A DNA stretch of 64,000 bases from Zingiber officinale (taxonomy: Eukaryota; Streptophyta; Magnoliopsida; Zingiberales; Zingiberaceae). The notes under the pieces are model-generated. The model had not been told where the DNA came from. It searched no databases and was given only the letters and a program-made list of their open reading frames with translations. Each line of letters starts with the position of its first letter. Position 1 is the first letter of the stretch. The translations under genes were made by a program, and so were the position numbers. Location: assembly GCF_018446385.1 (NCBI RefSeq), contig NC_055986.1, positions 82,235,659-82,299,658 on the forward strand, in the 5' to 3' direction. This document shows positions 44,951 through 56,538 of this stretch, in pieces.

Positions 44951-45795
44951 ATGGGGAAATCTTCACAAACTCCCCTTTATATAGCAACTATTTGAAGTGA
45001 TTTCCACCTAGTAATCAATTAACCTTACTTACCAATCGATTGCCCATCACAATTTGACCATTATAACCTACAAAACAACTTTTTTGAATGTCTAATCGTC
45101 GTATCAATCGATTAGCTAGATCACAATTCGACCTTTATAATCTACAGAATAACTTTTTTTGAACGCTTAATCGAATGACAAGTCATATCAATCGATTAGC
45201 TAGCCTCTAATCGATTTCCCAATCAGTTTCACAGCATTCTGTGCTTTCACTAAAAAAAGACCCCAACAATTGTCTCAATCGATTGGTCTTAGGGTAATCA
45301 ATTTAACAATCGATTCTAAATCTTACTATTCTTCGTGAAAAATAGCTCCCAATTGATTAGGTAATCAACCTAATCGATTATAGCAGGTCTCAATTGATTA
45401 GCCTAATCGATTGACACTACCTTAGTCGATTAAGCTAATTGATCTAGCAACTTTCTGTGTTGTTATGTAAACACGATCAATCGGTTACCCTAATCACTTA
45501 GTGAAAGCTTGAATTGATTGTCCCAATCAATTCCATGCTCTTTTTCTCTCTCAAAAACCTCTCTCAATTGATTGTCTTGGACCAATCGATTACCCTAATC
45601 CATTATCCAACCATAAACTATGAATTTGAGTTTAGGGTTCTTTTGTCCAACTCTAAAGTCATCAGTGACTCGTTGGGACTTCCCATTGTCTAACATCCGA
45701 TCACTCTTGACTTGCTAAGGCTTTTTCACCAAGTGTCTGGTCAACCTTTGACCACTTAGACTTTTCATCTCGTGCCAAGTGTTTGTCCCTCCATG
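44951..45795 (-). mobile_element. Copia LTR F on the minus strand, promoter half
   Basis: Minus-strand TATATAAAGGGGAG at 44976-44983 marks the promoter. Upstream of it in that direction is an array of ATCGAT-type palindromes (45040-45600). Then come GTCAAAGGTTGACCAGACAC-like words (about 45675-45780) closely resembling the U3 of LTR A at 2740-2880, so F and A are related families. Its far edge is not resolved. Confidence 0.65.
45040..45600. repeat. Array of CAATCGATT-type palindromes in LTR F
   Basis: About fifteen CAATCGATTG, TAATCGATTA and similar units, often paired as CGATTRNCCTAATCGATT with a short loop. More diverged than the array in LTR A. Confidence 0.85.
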
Positions 45796-46364
45796 ACTTT
45801 AAGTAACCTATGCCCACTATGGGGCATTGATACATGTAAATAACCTATACCTACTATGGGACATTGATACATGTAAGTAACCTATTCCCCCTATGAGGCA
45901 TTAATATATGTAAGTAATCTATGCCCACGATGGGGGATTAATATGAAGGTAAGTAACTCCCTAATCTAAGTAACCCCCCATTCTTATCTTGTCCTATAAA
46001 TACATACTTCTTGTGTGAAGTATGAAAGAGAGAAAGAAAGAAAAGATAAGGGAGTCTAAGAAAGAAGAGAGCGATAGTCGCTATCTTGTTGAGAATAATA
46101 AAAGAAGGCTATCATCACACATATCACCAGGTTAAGGGTTGAAACGTTGTGACATAACGTTGATAGTTCAAGATACATGGCTATCATATTGACTTTGGGC
46201 AATCCGTGACTAGAGTTCATAACAATTTCGAAGGTTTGCAATGTCGGCGATTGGTGCATCACCAGCCAAGTTACAAGATTTAATTTCCATAAAGTAGAAG
46301 TAAATTGTGTGTTTTACCTTTATAAACATCCTACAATGATTTACTTGGACTTAACGTCTTATGT
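45796..46364 (+). mobile_element. LTR fragment of unassigned family, plus strand
   Basis: A tandem array of about 40-bp ATGTAAGTAACCTATGCCCA units (45806-45955) precedes TCCTATAAATAC (about 45993-46004) and an AGAGAGAAAGAAAG purine stretch, as in the U3-TATA-leader order of an LTR. The ends are not defined. Confidence 0.45.
45806..45955 (+). repeat. About 40-bp tandem array
   Basis: Four copies of ATGTAAGTAACCTATGCCCA then CTATGGGGCATTGATAC, each with a few changes. Confidence 0.9.
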
Positions 46365-48565
46365 TGTTACGAATCGCAAGTGCATGACTACATCGTCAGT
46401 AATATAAAAGATTATCAAACCCATAGAGACTCTTAATTATACACTAAAGATGTTACAAAATAAGTTATCTAGATAGTCGAAAGTTGGCTTTGACGCTTGC
46501 GAACTAACGAGAAAGATTGAAAGGAGAGGGAATAGAGAGTAGAGAAGGAGGTGGATGATGAATGATAGATGCTAGGATTTCAGTTTCATTACGATTCTAG
46601 TTAATGCCCCTATGTATTGTTCATACTCCTAACTCCATGCTTACACTCGTGTAGGAATTCTAATTAGAGTATAACACAACCCCCGCGATGGCTGCACCGG
46701 AGAATTTACCCTAAATTATAATGTCATTAAGTAAAGAGGTAGTCTAGAAAGTCCAATTAAGAGAGAATCCAAGTTACTAGGACCCCTTGAACATACGTTC
46801 CTAGATTACACAAATAACTTCCTAACATTAATTTGGGGGAACTCCTAAAACTCTAATTAAACTCCCTAATAGAACATTGATCCCTATTTCAAGGGCATAC
46901 CGTAGAAAGTAAGAGATACTCCCTGTCACTGGGTCCTATGATCTCACAATCCATAGCACCTCCTCTACATGGTGAGCAACCCCTCCTTATAGATTCATCC
47001 CTATGTTAAGATCTTTTGACTCTAGAAAGTGGGTAAGTATCGATGTCCTCTGTCACTACGGTTATCTAGTCTAGTAGAAACCTTAATAAAGAGATAAAAT
47101 TTCATACATCTACATATTTACATCATTCATACATTTTTTCAAACATATAAAAGACATAACACAATAGAACAAGTAGTAAACATATCATCCTAGAAAGTGT
47201 CCACAAATATAGTTCATACATCAACATCATGACATAACTACTTCCTACATCCTAGATATGGAGAATCTACTCCATTACAATGGATTACAATCTAAAGATG
47301 AAGAAAGAAGTAAACTATAACTCAAGACATGGAGATAGAGAGAAGAGATGCTTATCTTTGAAGTGTAACATCCTTGGAAGCGCTCTTTTTCTCCAGAGAT
47401 GGATGGATCTTGAAGAAGAAGAGTTTTAGGGCTTCTCCCTAAGGGGAGAACCCTTCCCCAAAGAGAGGGACAAAGTCCCATATCCTAAGATGAATGAAAA
47501 GTGGAGAAAAACTCCTTAAATAGGGCTGGTCACAGGCCTGGCATGACCCATGCCACGACCGTGTGGTATCCACACGACCAAAGCCTGTTGGTTGCTGGAA
47601 CTGACATACGACCATGTGGAATCTATACGGCTTGAGTAAAGTTGGTCCTTGGAGGTAAGACACGACCATACCAAAAGGCACGACCCTGCTCCAATTAAGC
47701 TATGGAGGAACCACACGACCATGCATATCTACACGACCTAAAGTTGTTGGCCACGGAAAATTCCCCATGGCCATTCCTAGAGGCATGAGCGTGTTTTGGT
47801 ATGGCCCTTGCATGGTTATGTCAGGGCCGTGTGGATTCCACACAGCCCTAGCATGACTTTGACATGGCCCTGACATATCCTTGGCATGGCTCTATATGGT
47901 TATGCCTCATGGAAACAGTTGTAGATCATCAAGATTTGGTTTTATCCAGTTAAAGTCTTAGTAAAGTTGTAGATCTTGAAGTTATCTACATTTTGATATA
48001 AAGAATAGCTCGTAACTCTAATCAAGTAAAAAGTTATGACCGTTTTACTTTCAGTCTACAGTGTAGAAAATTCCACACGATCGTACCTTTTTTTAGACAC
48101 ATCCGTGTGAAACCCACACAGATAGAGCATGCTAAAGACTTGATTGTCACATGGCCGTGTCTCATAGGCACGGTTCAAACCTTTTGGAGGCTCTATATTC
48201 CGTTTAAGCTCCATTTTTCATCAAATTTCTTCCGTAGGATCATGCATGTGTCAAGGAATATGGCTAGAATATATTCCTTGATTAAATCTCCAATATGAAG
48301 GTATTTTGAAAATCTTTTCCTTCATATATTCATATGAGCATGCTCCTTCCTCCAACTTCACGTTTTAAAGTTTTTTTACTCTATTTTTACTCCAAAAACG
48401 CGCCTTATCAATCAAAACAAGCAAAAATTAGATGTCTGAACAAAAGGAGTGAAAATATGACATTATAATGAAATAGGGTGTAATAAACATAGATTATGCT
48501 TATGAAATGCAAGTAGATGTGCGTCAAAACATATATAAAAGTATATATAATCTACGCACATCACA
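46365..48565 (-). mobile_element. Athila-like gypsy 3' LTR, minus strand
   Basis: On the minus strand the LTR would start TGTGATGTGCGTAGATTATA at 48565, just after the purine-rich AAGTCTGGAGG, and end CGATTCGTAACA at 46365. The GTTTAAGTCTGGAGGTGTGA context and the CGAATCGCAAGTGCATGAC segment are familiar from Athila-lineage elements. It contains many CACGACCGTGTGG and CATGGCC words (47520-48180) upstream of a CTATTTAAGG promoter candidate (about 47515-47524). No primer site follows it, as expected for a 3' LTR. Confidence 0.6.
47520..48180. repeat. Cluster of CACGRCCGTGTGG / CATGGCC words
   Basis: Irregular repeats of CACACGACC, CATGGCC, CACGACCGTGTGG and GTGTGGATTCCACAC, the last a palindrome. 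They lie in the U3-like part of the Athila-like LTR. Confidence 0.7.
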
Positions 48566-49759
48566 CCTCCAGACTTAAACCTTTGTTTATTCTTAAGCAA
48601 AATCCGCAATCTAGATTTATGTGCGTAGATGGCATGTAATAATCCCTAGTAAATCAATATAAACCTATTATATAGTTTCATTGATGAGCATAATATAAAA
48701 ATTATTTGAGTGTGACTTAAATAGAAGTTCTCTGTGCTTAGTGTGATGATGAGTGGCTTAACTTTCTCAAGTGTCATTCTCTAAGCTTAGTCAATTTTTT
48801 ATTTAACCATGTTCTTCATACTTCGAGCGATAGACACTTACTTGCCACACGCAAGGTTTGCCCCCTACAAAAAATGCTATGGACTGTCTACACAAAGTCT
48901 CAAAGGAATACTCAATATCAAGAGAAACATAGCATTCCTTTCTCTAGTAACCTAACTTTGTCTCAAAAGGGTGAATTACTAGTTTCCACTCACGATAACT
49001 ATTTTTTTTATCCCTTATTATAGTTTTTTCTCTGAATGTTTGCAAAATATCAAATTTGAACAAACTTTCATTTCTTTTAGGGATTGATTTTTCCAAATGA
49101 GCTTTCATGATTCGAGTTTATCCAATAACAAAAATATAGTTGAGAGGTCACCATAGAAGCAAGAGTACTAGTCTGGTTCTATGAATCATGACTACTTTCA
49201 AAAATATCCACCATCAAAGTCAAACATAATGTGAAGAGATCCTAAAACTATGCCAACATTCAAATTCTTCTAGTAATAACAATATTCACTTCATGCTACT
49301 ATGGATAGAAAAACATAGATCAATAGATATACTAGCATATTAAATTACACAACATAAATATCTAGATGAAATGTGTTTACATTTAACTATGAGGAACAAG
49401 CAATAATGATATCATGAGTGTTCCAACTAGAAAAAAAAGGAGAAATAAGCAAAAAAAAACTAAACTAAACCCATCACATCCCCTAGATTTAAAACATTTT
49501 ATTGTCCCAATGAAAACTAGAAATGAAATATGTAAGAGATTTTTAAAGTTAGAGAACTTACCAAGTGATAAGCTCCAAATGGTTAACATTCATGTACTAA
49601 AAATACTCCTCTATTTGATATTCACATTCCTCCATAATTTTGAATCCTATATAAAGAAAATAAACAAGAAAAATGAAGTATAGGATATGAGTTATTATGA
49701 ATAAAGAAAAGGAACTAAAAAGAAACTAAAAATATAAATGAAGACAAGAAAGAAGAACT
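48566..49759 (-). mobile_element. Internal 3' non-coding region of the Athila-like element
   Basis: Lies between the pol terminus (49760-49798) and the 3' LTR on the minus strand. AT-rich, no frame of note. Athila elements usually carry an envelope-like ORF or its remains here; I see none. Confidence 0.5.
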
Positions 49760-49798
49760 TGGATTGCCTCCAAGAAATGCTTGTTTAAGGTCATTAGC
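49760..49798 (-). pseudogene. C-terminal tip of an Athila-like polyprotein
   Basis: Minus strand reads ANDLKQAFLGGNP, matching the ND-K-A-LGR-P ending typical of Athila integrase. The rest of pol is missing, replaced beyond about 49820 by copia-like sequence. Confidence 0.5.
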
Positions 49799-50079
49799 TC
49801 TGTTGGTTGCTACTCGGAATACCGTTCTAGTTTCCCTATACAAAAATTTTGTAAAATCATAGAACTATCCTAGCTACCCATGTGCTCTACTGAATTTAAA
49901 TCTGGATTGCAAATAATGCTTAACATTATTAATCCAAATTGTCCTTCAGAAGTTAAACTTGAATTGGAAACAATACTTAACATTTTTACTCCAAGTTTGA
50001 CCGATGTGATCTTCCTAAGTTAAATCATATTACAGAAGTTAATCAAACATCTATTTCAAAGATCAGCTTCCAGGTTAAA

Positions 50080-50200
50080 CATGGCGAGGCACTAGGCCTT
50101 CTTGGGTATGAGATCATCCACCACTTCCTAGACAAAGCCTCTCAAAGAAATCGGATATTTAACTTCTTACAGTAAACTAGGTTTAACTACAGAAATCTCA
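50080..50200 (-). repeat. Conserved non-coding copia block (copy 3)
   Basis: Minus strand reads GAGAGGCTTTGTCTAGGAAG, then ACCCAAGAAGGCCTAGTGCC, like copies at 5622 and 43509. Confidence 0.75.
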
Positions 50201-50699
50201 ATAGAAGCACAATATCGAAACATGAAATTGAAAAATAAAATCGATAACAAAACGATAACCTAAAACCGATAACCTCTTGTATTTGGTTTTACAAGATCTA
50301 TACAAAAGATGAACTAGTCATGATGCGGAAACTAATAACTAGTTATACCTTTTGTAGCTTATAGACACTTGATCTTCTGCTATATTCCTCTCCTTCTCTT
50401 GGACGTCGTGTGGGTGGTGATCTTCCAAGATGAAATCCACCCAAGCTTCTTCCTTTGCTTTCAAGTTTCGGCCACCAACTAACCTCCAAGGGATGCTAGA
50501 AAGAGAGCTTCGTTTTCTTCTTCTTCTTCTCCTTCAAGCAACCGACCACCAAGAGATCACCAAACTTGCTGCCGCCGGCCTCCAAGGAAGAAAACAAAAG
50601 GAGAAAAGAAAAGGAAGAGGGCCGGCCACCAATGGATTGGAAAAGAAGAATAGAAGATGTGTTTTTTCATGAGGCACCCCCTCCATCTCTTTTATAATC

Positions 50700-51180
50700 C
50701 ATGGTCTTGGCAAAAAAAGAAAGTTTTAAACATAATTTAAATTTCCTTATTTTCCTTTCCAATGACTAAAAAGGAAAGTTTTAAAACAAAAAAATTAAAA
50801 CTTCCTTTTAATGCTTATCATGGCCGACCTTACACATGTGCTCCAAACAAGGAAAGTTTTAAACATAAAATTAAAACTTCCTTATTTGTTTCCGGTAAGA
50901 AATTTTTAATAAAAAAAATTTCTCTTTTAAATCCCTTGTTGGTTATAAAAGGAAAATTTTATAAATTAAAGTATCTCTTTTAAAAACATGTGGATGGTTA
51001 CAAAAAAGGAAAGTTTTATCAAAAATTAAAATCTTTCTTTTAACTACAAATAAGGAAAGATATCAAATCTCTCTCTTAATCCTTTATAGAAAGCTATAAA
51101 ATGAAAGATTTAAAAATTTTCTTTTAAAACTATGGCTTCCACAAAAGGAAAGATTTTAAAATTTAAAATACTCTTTTAAT
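50700..51180. repeat. Array of GGAAAGTTTTAA / TTAAAACTTTCC hairpin units
   Basis: Six or more AAGGAAAGTTTTAAA and TTAAAACTTCCTTT pairs alternate, each able to fold on itself, with variable linkers such as TGGCCGACC. Confidence 0.8.
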
Positions 51181-51185
51181 TTTTA

Positions 51186-51316
51186 TGTGGTCGGCCACCT
51201 AGCTTGGGCTCCAAGCTTGGCCGGCCACAACTTGGCTCCAATCTTTGGCTTGGCGAGCCCAAGCTAGGTGGCCAGCCACCCTAGCTTGGGCTCCAAGCTT
51301 GGCTTGGCCGACCACA
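51186..51316. repeat. Palindrome of about 130 bp with nested CCTAGCTTGGGCTCCAAGCTTGG repeats
   Basis: Ends GTGGTCGGCCA and TGGCCGACCAC are inverted copies. Inside, CCTAGCTTGGGCTCCAAGCT occurs twice in direct order and once inverted as GAGCCCAAGCTAGGTGGCC. Confidence 0.85.
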
Positions 51317-51791
51317 TCAAGATGGGTAAGAAACTGGGCTTTATAAATAAGAGACCACAACAGGAACGAGAGGAGGAATTGATTTTGGTCTCTTGATGAG
51401 CTTGAGCTTCCTGTGTTTGCCCCGAACACCCAACTCAAGTTCATCAATAATAACTCATACCACTAAAGAGTTATTATTGCACTACTGCACCAATCCCATA
51501 TTACAATATGAGCTCCTTCTTATCATGAGTGCGTTAGTCTCCCTGTGTTTAAGATATCGAATGCCCACTAATTAAATGAGTTACTGACAACTCACTTAAT
51601 TAATATCTAGCTCCAAGAGTAGTACCACTCAACCTTATTATTATGTCGGACTAAGTCCATCTGTAGGGTTTACATGACAATCCTTATGAGCTCCTCAAGG
51701 GGACATCACCAACCTAGATTACTAGGACACAATTTCATTATATAATCAACAACACACCATATAAATAATATCACTTCCCAACTTATCAGGC

Positions 51792-51804
51792 TAGGGGTGT
51801 CAAT
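51792..51804 (+). repeat. Terminal inverted repeat of the hAT element, left
   Basis: TAGGGGTGTCAAT; pairs with 57108-57120 with one mismatch in the first 12 bases. Confidence 0.8.
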
Positions 51805-52672
51805 TCGGGTGGGTTGGGTGGGTTCGGGTTGGGTTGAAAATCAGTTTTTTAAAAAATTACCCAACCCGAACCCGACCCGACTCTAACCTGAAACATATAA
51901 ACCTGAACCCGAACCCGAACCCGTTACAACCCGGACAACCCGCCAACCCGATTTTGTTTTTAATTATTCTTTTATTTTTTTTATCAGTCTCAAAAAATAC
52001 AAGCATGAATCTCATTTGATGGTATCCAACCTACAATTCATTATTCATCTGATGGTATCCAGGAGACCAGAACCCTACTTTAAGTCTTTATCAGCATGAA
52101 TCTCATTTGCATAATCAAAACCATCAAAGCCAACTAATTTCCTAAACAGCTAAACAGTCTCGATGCTTTGACTAGGAGCAAATGGAACACAAAATGACAA
52201 AATCTGAAAATATTTTGAACCCATTTTCATGATTCTAGCATCTAACATCTCCCTTTCCTATCCTACATGGTTCAGATAGCAGTAACTCCCATAACTTTGG
52301 AATTGCAAATGGAGCCTGAGATCCAAGCATCTGCTTCTAATTGGCTTGCAACAGCTGTAAAAGGAGTTGAAGAGGTTACCGATGCTGCATAGCTTTTGAC
52401 TTGTGTGTTGTTTGTTGATAGTCTCGTTTTCATTTCTGATGGAAAGTTGTGTTAGTGACTTAGTTCCAGTTTGTGCTGACTCTTGCTCACCATAGTTTGT
52501 TGTGTCTGGAAAAACCCATGCCTGAACCATTCTATTATTAGCAATAGTGGTGTCAACGATATGTGGTGAAGTACTGAAGTATTTGATGCTTTCTTTATTC
52601 TGGCTTCTTTATGCAATTATGCTGGCTTCTTTACTAAGATAGTGGCGGATAATTTATGGAACCGTCATTAAG
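51805..52672. other. Left subterminal and non-coding part of the hAT element
   Basis: Subterminal AACCCGAACCCG clusters to about 51950, then unremarkable sequence. A plus-strand stretch at about 52270-52390 reads ITLELQMEPEIQASASNWLA and stops; it could be the end of another captured fragment, but I do not recognise it. Confidence 0.4.
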
Positions 52673-52858
52673 GTGCCCGAGCTGATTTGTGTAGATGGTA
52701 GAATGGCTTATTCATCGAACTTGTCTCGTATTATTGAAGACCGCCGTGGCCTCATGCTCGCAGACACATCAATACATCATGCCGCCTCATTTGATCCTCC
52801 ACCGCAGCTTGAAGGGGACAAAGGGCAAATGGGGGTTTCCCCATCTTCGAATGTAGAG
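52673..52858 (+). other. Possible captured exon of unknown gene, opposite strand
   Basis: An open segment bordered by AG on the left and GTAGCT on the right reads PELICVDGRMAYSSNLSRII and continues to NVEV. It is non-repetitive with normal amino-acid usage, unlike the surroundings, and it lies on the strand opposite to the transposase. I do not recognise the protein. Confidence 0.35.
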
Positions 52859-53746
52859 GTAGCTGTATTTTTCAATTTGAGATGGACAAGTGTTGGGTAA
52901 AAAAATTATACAAAAAATCATAGGGAGAGATCTAGAGACTAGAGTCCTCTTTGTTGATTTTCTACCGGAATTGGATGAGATTCTCAAAATTAGAATTAGA
53001 TTCTCCTCTATTGCTTTCATGATCAGTAGAAGTCAAAGTCACATGAAGATCAAGTCATGATTAAGAGGACCAAACAGACCAGCACGTCGAAATAAAAACC
53101 TATTAGTCAAAACTTAAACATCAGACAGCGAGCAACAAAATATCAGGCCGGATAACACGCCGACGCAGAAAGATCCAGGCATATCGGAGTGATTTTGAAA
53201 AAAAAGCCAAGAAGATTCAGAATACACATCCAGAGCAGTAAAAAAGATGCGGTAAGATGACTCAGCCTCAGAAAGCAAATCCATTTTGAACTCCTTCCAA
53301 CAACTAAAGCTGAAAAAGACTCATAATTACTAATGTATTATTTGCTTCAATTAATTGTTTCCATCCATGCATGGCATGCAATATGGTACAAAGGAGGACC
53401 ATAAGCCATAACAACTCCATTGCATAATCAAAACATAATCAATGCTCTACTACTTGCAAATGGAAAAGAAACCACCGATTACAACATCATGAATCATAAG
53501 GCAAATCTAAATGCCATTGGTTTGGAAATACCTCATTGTCTCACAAATTCAATCCAAGGGTCCAGGAGGTCACCATCCTAACATCCTTCATAACACACTC
53601 TTTCAAAAAAGGGCAAAACAAATACAATCTTACCACTCTGAGCACATGAAAGCATCAAATCAAGTAATCAACATTCAACAACAATTTTGGTAAACAGAAT
53701 TTACAGGAAAGAAAGAAAGCTCCCAAGGGATCTTATAAGCTTGTAC

Positions 53747-53965
53747 CTTGGTTTTTGGAGCCAGGCCAGCCATAAGAGCTGCAGCAGCATTGCCAACATT
53801 GTTTTCTTCAATGAAACTTATGGTGGAGTTTATCACGAGCAGCACTACAATACCGACAAAGTCTTGCCAGTCTGGGGGGTTTCCACCGCCGTTGGCCAAG
53901 GCAATGGCCATGATGGCAGCCATTTCCATCACCCATGAAAGGGGGTTCCGCATGAAACCCAAAAA
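53747..53965 (-). pseudogene. Captured exon of a plasma-membrane H+-ATPase (P3A-type)
   Basis: The minus strand reads [20 protein letters not shown], then [20 protein letters not shown] and [20 protein letters not shown], ending at a GT splice donor after PKTK. This is the segment spanning the first two membrane helices and the start of the actuator domain of plant autoinhibited H+-ATPases; the exon border after PKTK agrees with what I recall of those genes. Deviations from the usual sequence include Arg for Trp (GFMRNP) and Val for Ala (ENNVGN). A TAA precedes it in frame and no further H+-ATPase exon is found on either side, so it is a lone fragment. It lies about 320 bp beyond the transposase stop on the same strand, inside the hAT ends. 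Confidence 0.85.
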
Positions 53966-54284
53966 TTAACTTTTAAGGCAATCCAAAAGGATTAAAGATT
54001 AATACAACTATATTGTCTATACAAGTAAAAGATCCTCCAGAGTCCAGAGTTTATACAAGAAAATTTATGATATCAATACAAAATAAAAAAGTTTTCAAGC
54101 TTCACAAAATAACTTTCAGTTTCAAGCTCCACTTCTCCATTGTTTTACTCCTCCTTTGTACCGAGTCAAACCTTGAAACAAGCCAACAAGGTATGAAATA
54201 AACAAATTAAAATCTAAAAGATTTTTAAAAACCTATACTTAATAAACTTAAATGGTTTAATCAACTTACTTTTCATTAGAATCA

Positions 54285-56538
54285 TCAATCATGTGTTGTA
54301 GTAAGTTTTGATCCAGTATCCTCATTTGTGAATAAATTCATAATATTTTCAGTCAAATCATTCAACCCCACCTCAGTAGTTTCTACAAAAACAAATATTA
54401 GTAAAACAAATAACTTTAAAATGGAAATAAAAAAATAAACTACTTACCTTTCCCTCCAGCTAACCAATCTCTACAACAAACTAATGCCTCAACAACATCA
54501 GACTTCATTGCACTGCGATATTGGTTAAGTATCCTACCACCGGTGCTAAAAGCCGATTCAGAAGCAACTGTAGAAATTGGAACACTCAAGATATCTCTAG
54601 CCATTTGTGCAAGGTCAGGATACCTAAATTGGTGAGCTTTCCAAAACCCGAGAACATCCAATTTTGTTATTCTATCAATTGTTGGTTCTTCCAAATATAA
54701 CTCTAATTGACTCTTTTGAGCTCTGCCAATGAATTCTAAACTTTGAAAAGTGTCAAATTCCTATATCATAAATGAAATATATTAGTAACAAGTAGTAAAA
54801 AATAGTGAGGAAATGAAAAAAAATAATTATCAACGGTACCTTCAAAACATCCATGCATCCGCTGTCTAAATTTAAAGCAAGAGAAGCATTATCATCAATG
54901 GCACTATGAGTGCTCGAAGATGCACTGCTAGTACTTACCTTGGAAGCAATACCCATATGCATATATTCCTCAAACAAAGAAACCAATTTGGATCTTACAA
55001 GACTCAATTCATTACTACCATGTCCATATAACTTGTTGTAACAAAACTCAACAAATTGCATCTTGAACCTCGGATCAACTATCACGGCAATGGCAAACAA
55101 AATGTTATAATATTTCCAGTACTTATCAAATTTATGAAACATCCGATTGGCCATTGATCTCATGAAATCATCAGAGCTTTGCAAGGCTTGACTTATTGTC
55201 AACTGAACCGTAAAGATGCGAGGAAAGTAAAGGTTGACAGTAGGATATTTCACTCTAGAAAACAAAGTTGTTGTCTCATAGAAAACCTCAAGGAATTTGA
55301 ATATTTTTTCAACTTGTCCCCACTCATCAACCGATGGACAATGTGTGAAATTAGTATCAACCAATCTCAAATGATTAAAAGCACGCCGATAATACATGGC
55401 ACTAGAAAGCATCAAATACGTAGAATTCCATCTAGTAGGAACATCTTGCCTTAGTGATTTCTTAGAATCAAGTGAAATTTGGGTAACCGATTCTATAAAC
55501 TTTTGCTTTCTCACTTGACTGCCTTTCACATACTTTACACATTCACGAATTTTATCAACAGAACTATCAATTCTTTTCAAACCTTCTTGCACAATTAAAT
55601 TGAGAATGTGTGCACAACAACGAACATGCAAAAACTTGCCACCACTCACTAATGAACAATTTAAACCAAGTTGATCCCTTAAAAGGCCAACAAACACATC
55701 ATTTGCAGTCGCATTGTCTAATGTAATTGTGAAAACCTTTCTCTGAATTCCCCAAACATTGAATAAACTATTAATTTTTATCACACAATGCAATACCAGA
55801 GTGAGGTGGAGGCATGTAAGAGAAGTTAATTATCCTTTTTTGTAAAACCCTATTAGAATCAATGAAATGTGCTGTCAAGCATATATAACCATCAGTGGCA
55901 ATAGAAGTCCACAAATCAGAAGTGAAACAAATTTTTCCAGGGCATGAATGCATTTCTTGAGCTATTCTATTGCATTCATTTTTATGCATCTTGAGAATAT
56001 CAGTCCTTGCGGTGTTTCTAGTGAAATAATTTACTTGAGGTTCTAAATACGTAAAAATAGATCTAATTGCCTCATATTCCACAAACTGAAAAGGTAAATT
56101 ATGCTTCACAATTGCTAAGATTAGCAACTCTCTAAATCTTTCTTGGTTAAACCGTTGTGACCTAATGGCAAGGCTTTTATCACCTTGTTCTAACAAAGCT
56201 TGAGCAATATCACTAGTTTTCTGTTTAGGACACTGATTAAGGATATGGCGTCGGAGATTACCTGTACCCATGCTACTTTCTGCTTTGTATGTAATCCCAC
56301 AAGCTTTACATTTGCAACGCAAATCTTCTCCCTCTATTTTAGGAAGCATCTCAAAATATTGCCACCACTTTGATTTCAAGACTCTCTTACGTTTTCCACT
56401 TCCGGAGGCCTTGCCTTGCAAAGACGTTTCTTCATCTACATTTAAATCCCTCGTAGTCGTAGATACAGCTGGTGCACCCTCCAGTTCCTCCTCCTCACTA
56501 TTCTCCTCTTGATCGAGATCAATAGGTTGAGAATTCAT
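54285..56538 (-). pseudogene. hAT transposase (BED zinc finger, RNase H-like core, C-terminal dimerisation), one frameshift
   Basis: Read leftwards: exon 1 from the ATG at 56538 (MNSQPIDLDQEENSEEEE) to 54840, exon 2 54760-54448, exon 3 54382-54285, with GT..AG introns of 79 and 65 bp. After an acidic N terminus comes a BED finger (SKWWQYFEMLPK, CKCKACGITY, NLRRHILNQC). The catalytic core follows with FTSDLWTS and ITLDNATAND, each carrying a conserved Asp, and CCAHILNLIVQEGL, then RWNSTYLML. The hAT dimerisation domain (FWKAHQFRYPDLAQMARDIL, TVASESAFSTGGRIL) is in exon 2. The frame is broken only at a T5 run at 55775-55779, where one extra base shifts the frame; the next frame overlaps and continues the homology. 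A frame from 56601 exists, but the ATG at 56538 fits the family better. Cut-and-paste mobilisation of itself and related MITEs would be its role. Confidence 0.88.

Larger units (their letters stand above)
49820..51791 (-). mobile_element. Copia-type LTR and tail (element G), minus strand
   Basis: The minus strand contains the conserved block (50080-50200) shared with elements B and D. To its right lie a leader-like stretch and a TATAAAAG core promoter at 50689-50696 (preceded by CCATGGAT). Upstream of that is a U3-like region with hairpin repeats (50700-51180) and a large palindrome (51186-51316). Neither end is intact: the hAT element abuts on the right and Athila sequence on the left. Plus-strand frames at 50430-50672 and 50762-50983 are accidental. 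Confidence 0.5.

Noticed and set aside
55771..55793. Possible intron between the two long transposase frames
   Set aside because: The frames overlap and the homology continues without a gap if one base of the T5 run is ignored, so a frameshift explains it better.
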